A DNA stretch of 64,000 nucleotides, from positions 16,709,771 through 16,773,770 of the forward strand of contig OZ025258.1 of the NCBI GenBank assembly GCA_964019135.1, in the 5' to 3' direction. Shown in pieces: positions 24,001 to 36,000 of this stretch. The notes under the pieces are model-generated. The model worked only from the letters and a program-made list of their open reading frames with translations, searched no databases and had not been told where the DNA came from. The translations under genes and the position numbers were made by a program. Within the stretch, counting starts at the first letter, position 1. Each line of letters starts with the position of its first letter. This DNA comes from Arenicola marina. Taxonomy: Eukaryota > Annelida > Polychaeta > Arenicolidae.

Positions 24001-27000
24001 GCTTTGGCCTCCTCGGCGGCCGCCAGCCTCTCTGTGACGTCATCCACGGAGTGTCGCAGACCCATGATCTCCTCTTTGTGTTCTTTGGTCGCCAGCTCGA
24101 GATTCTTCCCAAGGGCCAGCGCCTGGGAGATATCAATGTTAAGTTGGCACATTTTAATCCAGTCGAACCAGCGAAACCACGCTCGTATCTTGGGGTAAAT
24201 GACCCCCATAGTGAGCGTGACGTTGGAGTATTTTTTCGACACATGTTAGCTAACAACATTTGCAAAGCAATAACTGCATGTCCTACTCCGTAATGAATAA
24301 AAAATATCTTTTCATCCCTTTCACGGCACAACATTTTGACCACAGAGAATTTGAGAATCACTGAGCATCTGGTACTGGAAGTACTTTGTTTAGATATTAG
24401 CAGACACTGGAAGTATCCGCAGTCAAAATATATTTATGTAACTTGTTTAGTTTAAAGTCTCTAGTATCGGTATATTCTGACGTTTAACGTTGTCTGTGCA
24501 AATTTTGCAATGTTCATGATCTTTAACAAGCAAAAATACTGGAACGAATGAACAATAATGTGATTTCCTTGCAGCATGTAAGACATTAAGTGTCTATGAC
24601 TGTCATTTAGTAATTCAGGTATTAGCAATTACCGCTTCAATTTGCATCACACAGAGAGTCCGGACCAACGTTAAGCGTTTAGCGGGATCTCACCTTCGCC
24701 TTCTGCTTGGCAATCTCCTTGTGCGACTCCCGCTCCAGCTCGGCAACACGTGACCTCAGGTCGGTATTCTTCACCTGGAGCTGACTGAGCGTCTCCTGCT
24801 CGACGCGACTCCCCGCCAGCTCCACCTCCAGCCTCCCCCTCTCCTCCTCCACCTCCGTCAGCTGCAGCCGGAGCAGCGACACGGCGCTGGACTCCGACTG
24901 ACTGACCTGAGCCAGCTTCTCCTGCAGCCCCGCCTTCTCTTCCTGCACGAGCCGCAGCTGCTGCTGAACCTCCTCCAGGTCCTTGGCCACGGAGTCGTGG
25001 GCGGACCGCGCCTCTTCCTGAAGCCGGTGTTTTTCCTGCTCCAACTGAGCCATTCGCTCCGTCAGATCTGTAATTCTCTGAGATTCGCTCGCGAGATCCG
25101 CGGACGTCACTTTCTTCTCGAAGTCGAGTTTCGCGTGGCGCACCTCCTGCAGTTGTTCGGTGAGCTGCGTCACGACTTTGTCCTCGGACGACTTCTGCTC
25201 GCTCAGTTGTCCTTTAAGGATACCATTCTCCCGCTTCAGATCTTTCACTTCGTTTCTCACCGCGGCGATATCCTCCGGGATCTCCAACAACCTGTTCTCC
25301 TGCTCGTGATCCAACGACTTCCTCACCTGGTCTCTCTCCGCCACCACCTCGTCCAGTCGTTGCCTCAGCTCAGCCATTTCCTTATCGTCGTCCGTTCGCG
25401 GCGACGTGGCCACCCCTAAAGACGTCAGGTCGCTGTGCAACTGGTTCCGTTCCAGCTGCAGCTGAGAGATTTGCTCCTCCACGGCGGAGAGTTTCTGGGC
25501 CAGTTCACCCTCTTGTCCTGTAGAGGCGTCAGCGCCGGTCGCGTCGACACGAACCACCTGCCAGGGCGGTCTGTCGGTTTTACTCGTTGCCTCGATGTGA
25601 GATTGCAGCTGCGCGTTCACCGCCTGCAGCTCGCTCATCTGACGCTCCAGCGTCTTGATATCCTTCACTTCCGCTTTGGTCTTCCCCAGCGCGGCGAGCA
25701 GAGCCTCGTTTTCATCTCGCAACGATTGCAACTCGCGCGATAATTCAGACTGGATTTTCGCGCCTTCCATTTGGGTTTCATCCGTCGTTCGCTTTGACAT
25801 ATCTACTTGTTGCTTTAGCTGTGCGTGGTTGGCTTCCGCGGCTGACCTCTGAGCGTGCAGCTCCTCCATTGCCACGGTAGTGCTGTGTTTCAACGCCTCC
25901 AGGTCCTTCTCCAAGGCAGCTTTGCTGGCTCGAAGGATCTGCATCTCCGCCTTTTGCATGTCCACCTCCTTATGCAAGCCATGGACCTCAGGCACTTCGT
26001 CTTCGCCATAGAACAGACCAGGATCAGTCTGAGACCCGCTAGATCTTCCTTTCTCCTTCATCATCACCGTGGTTGCCTGAGTTTTGCTGAGTCGTTCGTG
26101 TTCCACATTCCGCTCCTCCAGCTTTGTCCTGAGTGAATTCCTGTCCGCCTGTAGCTCAACCAAATCTTCTTGTTTCTTACTCAGATCCTGCTTCATGTGT
26201 TTGAAGCTCTTCTCCACTTTGCTCATATCTTCCTTCAGCGTTTGTAGGGCGAGGTCGAAGGCTTTCTTCTCTTCCCTGGCGGCGGAGAGCTCCACTTCCA
26301 ACCCGGATTTGTCCTCCTTCAGCTTGGCGATGTCGTTCTCGAGTCCCTGCATGGCGAGTTCCGTCTGCTTGAGCTGGACCTCGGCGTCCACGGCTTTCCG
26401 GTCGACGGACTCGATGGTCTTATCCCGCTCCAGGATGCTCTCCTGAGCCATGGTCAGCCTCTTCACCAGCTGGGCCTGCTCGTGTTCCATCACCGAGATG
26501 TGCGCCTGCCGCCGGCGCAGCTCGTTCTGGGCGCGCTTCACCTCCTGAGCCATCTCGCCCGAGAGCTCCTCCTTGCCTCGCTCCAGCCGCGCCTGCAGCA
26601 TGGCCTCCACCGAATCCTTCTGGTGCTGGATCTGCGCGAAACTCGCTTCCCGGTCCATCATTTGGGACTCGATGGCCTCCAGGTGTCGCGCCAGTCGCTC
26701 TTTCTCCATCAGCGCCCTTTGCTCGGCCTCAGTCAGCTGCTTCTTGGCCCGCACGTTGTCCACCTTGAGCCGCTCGATCATGGTCGACTGCGCGATCATC
26801 TCGCCCTTGACCTTCGTCATGTCCTTCTGGAGTTGCGCCTTGGATTCCTGCACCAGCTGCAGCTGATCCTGGTACCACGACTTGGCCATGGCCAGGGACT
26901 TCAGCTCGCTCATCAGGGAGCGGATCTCGCCCTCCGCCAGGATCTTGTTCTGGTTGCTCGTCTGGAAATCCACGTACAGCTCGGCGATTTTCCCCTTCAT

Positions 27001-30000
27001 ATCCTGAACGGTCACGTCCTTCGTCTGGATCTCCCGCTTTAGATCTTTGATCTTAGCCTGGAGCTTATCCTCCCCCTCCTTGGCCAGCTTTAAATCCTCA
27101 TCCAGAGTCTTCAAATCCGAGTCCTTGTCTTCCAGAAGCTTGCGCGCGTCCATGATAACCAGCTCCAGACGGCCGCGGTTGGATCTCAGGGTCTCCATGT
27201 CGGCTATGGACGCGTCCCGCTCGGTCTGGATAGCGCGCGCCGAGGACTCCCCGACCTTGACCTGTTGCTGAAGGGCTCCGACCTGCGCCTGAAGCTCGGC
27301 GCGTTCCTTGATCACGGACCTCGTTTCCGCTTCCAGAACCTCGATCTGGCCCTCGAGCTTGGCCTTCGCGCGTAGCGCTCTATCCAGCTCCCCCGTCAGA
27401 TAATCCGACGTCCCGTGGTCGACTTCGGAACTTAAATCCAGGCGGGGGACTTCCCCGAATTCCGGGCGTTCCTTGACAACCTCAACGGTCCGGATAACAT
27501 TGGTCTTGATGTCCACAATCCGTTCCTTGTGAGAGGAAACTTGGGTTTGTAACTGCACGTTGCCCTCGCGGTACGATCCCTCCGTTGTTCTTGTCGCAGT
27601 CTGAGTCTGTCTGATGACGTTGCGTTGAGTATTTTGAGACGTCACTTCCGCCGGAAGCGTCGTCGAGGTCTGTCGCACAGGTGTGGAAGTAGTCATGCCG
27701 GGAACATCAACGCTGGAGGCGTCCGTGATGGAATCATCGCTCTCCCGCCTCGGGCTAACGGCGGCACCGGGGATCAACCCACGACTATGTTGGGCGGTGT
27801 GGAAAGCGCCGCGCTCGGGACTGCTCTTCGCCACCTTCACGCTGGGGTCGCTGGACGCGGAGGTGACCTTCCGTTGAGAACGCGGGTCTTGTGGCATTTG
27901 CGTTTCCCCCACGTCATCTCTAGGTGCCGCATTTGGCGCATGCGCCGAGCCATCGACGACGGGTGCGACGGCCCCGGCGAGAGATACATCCGGGGCCTCG
28001 GCTTCCCGGAAGTGGCTCGGACCAGACGCATGCGCATGTTCAATGGCGTCTCCGCCGGCGTTAGGCGTCGGTGACCCCTTGCCCTGACGTTGATCCTGAC
28101 CTTGACCCTGACCCTGACCTTCGCGCTCTTCACCGCCGCCCTTGGCGGGGGGTTTCCCCCGGGGATTTGTCCCGGGTTTCCGTGACGAGAACCACGACGA
28201 CGATGACGCCTTCTCCACAGTCGTCGTGATCCGCTCCTTCGGGACCCGGATCAGGTGCTTCTGCTGAGACGAGGACCTGTCCGACTGAGAGCTGCTCTCG
28301 CTACCGGAGCGCCCTCTGACGGGAGCGTCTCCGGCCGACAGTCCGGGCGGCGCGCCGTCATCACTCGATGGGATAACCCCGTTGCCGACCACGCTATTCA
28401 CGCCGTTGCTCGTCACGTCCTTCCGGTGACCTTGACCTTGGCCGGGCAGATCCCCGGGCGTTTCTCGCGGTTGCCATGGTAACCCGTCCTCATCGTGTTG
28501 AACCATGGATATTAGCAGACTTCCTTCCTCATCTTTCGAGATGTCTTCCGAATACGGGACCTGCAAATAAAGTTTTAAGGGAGTTGGTTAGATCCAAAAT
28601 CCGAAAGCGAATGAACGGTAGAGACAAATCGAGAATCACTATCGCACAAATTCTCAAGGGTCCGGATGTGGAGGTAATAACGATCGACAACAATTTATAT
28701 CACTTTTTTAACAACCTAAACGCCGTGCCTTACCGGACTATCAACTGTATCCTTTCGGTCTTGACCTTTCATTTTTCTCCGGGTCTCCGCTATGACCCTC
28801 GCAACTTCATCTGCTGAAGCCGGTGTAACGCTTGAGTTTCCTTAAAGTATATGAAGTAGCCTTATAAGACACGTTCATTATACGTGATACGACCTTGGTT
28901 GGTTGGTTGGTTACTCAGGACGCTTTAACCACTTTTGGTCATATCGCGTCAATGGGAGAAGGAAGGGAGAGCGGAGCCATGTCTCCGGGGGTAATCCCCT
29001 ACTCTTTGCAAAGAAAGATATGGGATCTTTATCCTGCGACCACACAGACATGGCCACAGCAGGGCTCGAACCATCGATCCATGCGCCGTTAGGCTCTCAG
29101 GTGACCAGAGCACTCAATGCGAGCGCTCTAGCCCACTGAGCTATCCCGCCGGGCCCTGATACGACCTTGGTCGTTTGTGTAGGGACGGGAGGAGCTTTAG
29201 ATACGACCTCATCGACAGGTCCCACGGAAGTCATACTACATGCCATGTACTACATTAATAATAGGATTTTTTCATATAAAACATTACATTACATTTTCCA
29301 TCGCAAACTAAGAAGAAGCAGTCCGTATATGCTGCTGCAAGACAGAAAAAATCAAAAAGAAATCAACAAAGAAAAAATATTACTAAGAAAATTTTAAAAC
29401 AACAACATTTTAATAATGCCGTACACAGCTGTTTTATCACTCAAATAATGTTATGCTAAAAAGGTATACAGGCTATAAATTGTATCCTGTATTCGGACCT
29501 ACATGACGTATTACTGTCACAGTACATCACAGTAGGGCAAATCAGTTTCTATTATACAAACCAAACAGGTGTTTACTAACCAAATTGCACAGGCGTCTAA
29601 GGTTGGTTGGTTATTCAGGACGCTTTAACCACTTTTGGTCATATCGCGTCAAATGGGGGAAGGAAGGGAGAGTGGAGTCATAGCCCCGGGGGTAACCCCC
29701 TAATCTTTGCGAAGAAAGACATAGGATCTTTATCATGCGACCATACAGGCATGGCCACAGCGGGGCTCAAACCATCTATCTACGTGCCGCTAGGCTCTCA
29801 GGTGACCAGAGCACTCAATGCGAGCGCTCTAGCCCACTGAGCTGTCGCGCCGGCCCCCCAGGCATCTAAGAGCTTGCATGGAAGCTGTCACGCACAATAA
29901 GATTCTAACGCAAATTTCAGTTTTATTAAAGTCACTCATACAGAAAGTTTCTCTCTAAATAATGAATTTCGGATTGTTTCGTAAAATTGACCTGGCAGTA

Positions 30001-33000
30001 TTGTTCAATCTGTTTCATTTTTAACACTAGGAATTGTGAACATTCTCATATTGAATTTGTCGCCTTTAAGTGGCAAAAAGATAGCTTAATGACGCAGTAT
30101 ATAAGAACGTCAGTTTTTCACGCACTCGTCACTAAAAGCATCTTCCTCTTAGTTCTTGTTAACTACAGCATGTCGTTATGCGAGAGGGACATCACTACAT
30201 GATTTAAACCTGACTGATATAAAATGTTATTCATGAGAAACATTGCTATAAGAGCGGCTGTAAGATTTAACGACCGAACAAACGTATATATATTATATAC
30301 AGATATGCAAAATCGACATACAGGATATCTTTCAAACCGTCAGAACTAAACTACCGTAGAACCGCCATTGCGTGTTCATGCGGTGTCCGTGGCTATTTAT
30401 AGCAATGATTCAGCACGCACTGGCGGTTCTACGGTTCTCAGGCAGCCAACCTCCCGGGGCCTACAATCAGGTAACTGCGCTTCAAAGGTTATGTCTCGCA
30501 TCGTTGTGATTGTGGCATCATGGCTCCAGGAGATATCATACCCGATGGCAGGACGGCCGTCTCACAGACTCACCAATGACAGATTTCTGCAGCGCCAGAG
30601 CCTCCACGGTTTCCGTGAAAGCATCGAAGGAGTCCCCAGTGGGGTCAAGGGTCATGCTCTTTTCGGTGCGGTGGTAGTCGGACACCTGGAAGTGACATGA
30701 GGGAAATGGTTTTAGGCCACTTGAGTGCAAAAAAGGGCCCAGCTGATTAGGTGCCCAGGCCCGCCTGGATTCGACCTCAGGTACTATTGATATGTCGCCT
30801 AGTCAGTACGCTACCCACTACATGCACGTAGCGCGTTCGGCTATTGTCGAGTGTGGGACACAATGAGGCGAGTTTCCCTGACTTAAGGTAAGCCACCCAT
30901 AATAGCAAGGTAAAAGAACTCTGTATTTGTGATTATTTTATGAAAGTATACCCAATTACACACCTTCTGGTGAATTTTTAGGATATATTACCTTTCCGTT
31001 AAAAAAATATTCTCCATTTTCCAAGCATACCCCCATTTCACAAAATGACCAAAACTTGACACCTACCACGAATATGTAATTTTGCTACAATTCAGCTCAA
31101 TATTAGGTCATTATCATCAGTAATAGCTCGTTGGAAAGCTCAAACCTAGTGCAATACAGGAATGATATTCAACAATGTAAATAGTAGCCACAAAAAATAA
31201 CAGAATGGCAATAATAAAGTTCAGTTATGCAAAAACAGGACCGTTTTTGTCAACATTCGAAATCACCACCTTCACAAAATTGACTATAATTTCATCAAAA
31301 ATGAAAATCTTGACACCAAACTACGTTTAAAAACTTCTAAAAACATAGTTCTTGTAACAACAAAAGAGAAAAATATAGGTAGCCTTGCAAATTTCCCGAG
31401 AAACAAGTCCTGAAACTTGAAAATGTTATTTCAGAAATATTTTTTGAAGCAGCTTATTTCACACCAATTATCAGTAGTTTACGCCTTGTGCTCACATTTT
31501 AATAAATCTGGTTGTATATAATGGTCTCCGATATAATTATGATCTACACGAATGTTTTCTGAACTATTTACACGTTTTCTCTATGTTTTTTTCTTGAATA
31601 TTCGGAATTTATCACGAAAAGCCATTCTTGGGGAAATACCCTGTGAATGACGTCACGAATTGGGGATTCCCTGTGAATGACGTAACGAGTTAGGGATTCC
31701 CCTTTCACTGACACCCGCCGATGTTTGTCGATGTTTACCGAGGTCTTTTCTAAATAGCCGAAGCTTATTATACGATGCTCTATGCATTTTACCTATGTCA
31801 CCACTTCTTTTGCTATTTTGTTCGTGCTTTGTTTCATTAGGACTGCGTAAAATCTCAGGGCTACAGCCCGCCGATGTTTGCCGATGTTTACCGAGGCTCA
31901 TTATGGGTGGCTTACCTTAACACTAATTTCTTATTCATTTATTATCAACAAAGCAAAATACGGAACAAATTACGTTAGTGGATTTAGTAAAAGAGAGTGA
32001 CCTCATCCAACACAATATCGATACAGACCGTACACTAGACGTGATAATAACTGAATAATTGTGTACAAGCATAATGTGTCGGTGTCATATATACAAAGTA
32101 ACGATATAGGAGCGCGACAGGACGTCGCATTTCCATTATGGTTGGTTGGTTGCATATTCAGGACGCTTAAACCACGTTTGGTCATATCGCGCCAATGGAA
32201 GAAGGAAGAGAGTGTGGAGCCATGTCCCCGGGGGCAACCCCCTACTCTTTGCGAACAAAGAAAAGAGAACTTTATCCTGCGACCGAACAGACATGGTCAC
32301 AGCGGGGCTCGAACCAGCGATCCACGTGCCGTTAGGCTCTCAGGTGGTCAGCGCGCTCAAGGCGAGCGCTCTAACTCACTGAACTACCGGGCCGGCCCCC
32401 ACGTGTCGATGTAGACCGTACAGTTGAGAATGTTCTATGGTTTCTTACCTGTTTTCCCCCATCCTTGGTTACACTCTCGCGCACCACCGGGGGCACTGAA
32501 AGAAAGAGAGAGAAACACCATCATGCAAGTGAAAAGTTTGTGTTTTAGGACGCTTTAATGCACATGGCGGCTAAAAATTGGGCCGGGATGATGGATGAAA
32601 TGAGGTTGGATGCACCAAGGCCCTATATACATGCATAGGTGCCAAGTTTTGTACCCACGATCTGTTAATCCACAGCTCAGCCTGCTTACCAACCGAGCTT
32701 CGGAGGGCCCTCTCATAAAGTACGCGCAGGGTTTCCCAGCATATCGATATCTGAAAGCCCATGCATCTAAACAAGGCCAACAAATTTGGCGTTTCTTTAA
32801 GTAGCGCCCAATTCAGTTCTCTTAATTTGAATTAGGTCATAGTTATTGAGAGTATAGTCTTATCTAGAGTTGAGTAGACAAACCATATGGGATAAGGAAG
32901 GACACGCAATACAACATAATATAATAGCTATATATATCACATATATTGCAGAGCATGCAATGCCAGCCTTAAGAAAAATCCCGGAAGGTAAGCATCACTT

Positions 33001-36000
33001 ATGAAAATCAGTCATAATAATGGAATGAAATAACTTATCTATAGCCAGAAATGAGTATTTACCAACAATCAGAATAAATAATTTAACATACTTGTAATTC
33101 GAAATACAAAAATATTTAAGCATCAAGCACAACATTTTTCTCCGCAAATGTGCCCTCTTTCACCCAAATTTATATTAAACACCATCAAGGGAGAAAGTTA
33201 TTCAGATAAATTGGTTTCCCCAGTTTAATCTTCAACCTGACTTATCGGTAATAGTAATATAATAAGTAGCACAGATGAGCACACTTAAGTACCTGGATAA
33301 GCGTGGTTCCCGGCAAGCTGCGGGGAGTCGTATTTGTAAGGCTGGGCCTGGTTAACATAGGCATCTGTGTAATAGTTTTGCAGGAAGTGATCGCGACTCT
33401 CTTCCTGAATGTACTCGCCGAGACTGGACACATGACCTTCACCTGAAGTGTCTTGCAAAATACGAACAAGACATGTCATTCACTTAGTGGCAAAAAATGC
33501 GACCATTCGCGAGCTTCAAGGGCAAAGTAAGAAACAGTAGCGGAGGTAAGATCGAAGCGAAGCGGAAGTTGCAAGATAGGTCTTTGGCATATAACGGGCG
33601 CTCGCTATGGGGAATAGAGCAGGTTGAGAGTTTGCCAAAATACTTTCTCAATAAGTCATCATGGTTCTCTTTCGGTACCATGGTCTGTTTTAGGTACCAC
33701 AGCCTATATGTCCGGTACCATGGTCTATTTTACGTACCATGTCTATTTTAGGTCCCATGGTTTATTTTAGGTCCCATGGTCTATTTTAGGTACTGGTAAT
33801 AATAGCCTATGTCCGGTACCATGATCTACTTTAGGTACCATAGTCTATGTCCAGTACCATGGTTTTACTTTAGGTACCATAGTCTATGTCCGGTACCATG
33901 GTCTACTTTAGGTACCATAGTCTATGTCCGGTACCATGGTCTACTTTAGGTACCTTAGTCTATGTCCGGTACCATGGTCTACTTTAGGTACCATAGTCTA
34001 TGTCCGGTACCATGGTCTACTTTAGGTACCATAGCCTATGTCCGGTACCATGGTCTACTTCAGGTACCATAGCCTGTGTCCGGTACCATGGTCTATTTTA
34101 GGTACCATAGTCTATGTCCGGTACCATAGTCTATGTCTGGTACCATGGTCTACTTTAGGTACCATAGTCTATGTCCGGTACCATGGTCTACTTTAGGTAC
34201 CATAGTCTATGTCCGGTACCATAGTCTATGTCTGGTACCATGGTCTACTTTAGGTACCATAGTCTATGTCCGGTACCATAGTCTATGTCTGGTACCATGG
34301 TCTACTTTAGGTACCATAGTCTATGTCCGGTACCATGGTCTACTTTAGGTACCATAGCCTATGTCCGGTACCATGGTCTACTTCAGGTACCATAGCCTAT
34401 GTCCGGTACCATGGTCTACTTTAGGTACCATAGTCTATGTCCGGTACCATAGTCTATGTCTGGTACCATGGTCTACTTTAGGTACCATAGTCTATGTCCG
34501 GTACCATGGTCTACTTTAGTTACCATAGTCTATGTCCGGTACCATAGTCTATGTCCGGTACCATGGTCTACTTTAGGTACCATAGTCTATGTCCGGTACC
34601 ATGGTCTACTTTAGGTACCATAGCCTATGTCCGGTACCATGGTCTACTTCAGGTACCATAGCCTATGTCCGGTACCATGGTCTACTTTAGGTACCATAGT
34701 CTATGTCCGGTACCATGGTCTACTTCAGGTACCATAGCCTATGTCCGGTACCATGGTCTACTTTAGGTACCATAGTCTATGTCCGGTACCATGGTCTACT
34801 TTAGGTACCATAGTCTATGTCCGGTACCATAGTCTATGTCTGGTACCATGGTCTACTTTAGGTACCATAGTCTATGTCCGGTACCACAGTCCGTTTCCGA
34901 TACAATGATCCATAATCAGGTTTCTCTGCTTAGATTTAGTGAAATCCCTTTTAGGGTGTCTACGTGCGTATACAGACTGGTACTTTACTCAACAAGATGA
35001 CAATGAGGCCCGATATTGACCAGTGAACTTTTTAATTTGTAATTATACATCAATCTACCGAACTATATCTGTCCGAGACACCCACAGCTTTTAGTGGCTT
35101 GAGCACTTTCTCAAGGGCAAGCAAGATTGACCGAAAATATTATGTTGTTATAATATTAAATACAATAAAAATAATAAATACAAGTAATATACACTAGACA
35201 ATTATGATAGTCCCATCCACCTCTTGTTCATTTCAGTACAGGATAATTGGACATAGAAAACTATTTTGATCAGATTTTCTGTCATAACTACCGGTAACAT
35301 TGTACTTGGGTTGGGAGGCATAACTATATTATTAAAAAGGGCGGGATAGACATTGCTTTATAATTCCATCACCATTGGTCTAATATATATATATATATCT
35401 AGGAACAAACATTAAATGCAACATGGTAGAAAACATTTTCCACAATAACGAACATAATTTGTTCATTATATTTACACCTACATTCTTCACCGTGTGTAGG
35501 ATAGGCCAGGATGGAAAAAATATTGAGAATTTCACAAACAGTACTAAAGTATTGATACAAGTAACATGAAGTTTGTCACATATCAGTGAAGGACCTTGCA
35601 CCGAGCATGATTAAAGACTCTAACATGCCTAGGGAGGAGAACCAGGAAACACAATATAACAATGATCACATGTATCAACATGTATCCTCAGTACATTAAC
35701 CTTCCTACCTTCGGTAATGGAAGCAAGTGCTCTCTCTGAAAAGGTCAGGACACTTGTATCGCCAAAAATGGATCTAAAATTCTCACAATAAATTTTATTG
35801 TTCGAAAAACTATCATTTCTAATCTACCCAGTAACTCAAAATAACAAATTCTCAGACAGCTTAAGTTAGCTTAAACAGTTTTGAACTAACTAACTATCTC
35901 TGTGAGGAAGTCACAACTGCCGGAAACAAGTGTAACATAGTGAAAGGCTTACAAGGAGATTATCATCACAAGTGCCTTTACTTAATATCCATTTGATGAC

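Noticed and set aside
24997-27271. Plus-strand leucine- and serine-rich frames inside the golga3 giant exon
   Set aside because: They are antisense shadows of a coiled-coil coding exon whose own frame is uninterrupted and matches golgin-160 motifs.
28895-29139. Repeated peptides such as ALTTFGHIASMGEG seen at several loci
   Set aside because: They are translations of family A SINE bodies, not a gene family.
33675-34895. Regular 19/38-bp repeats that could be taken for a CRISPR array
   Set aside because: There are no unique spacers, both half-units are related to each other, and the context is an animal intron.
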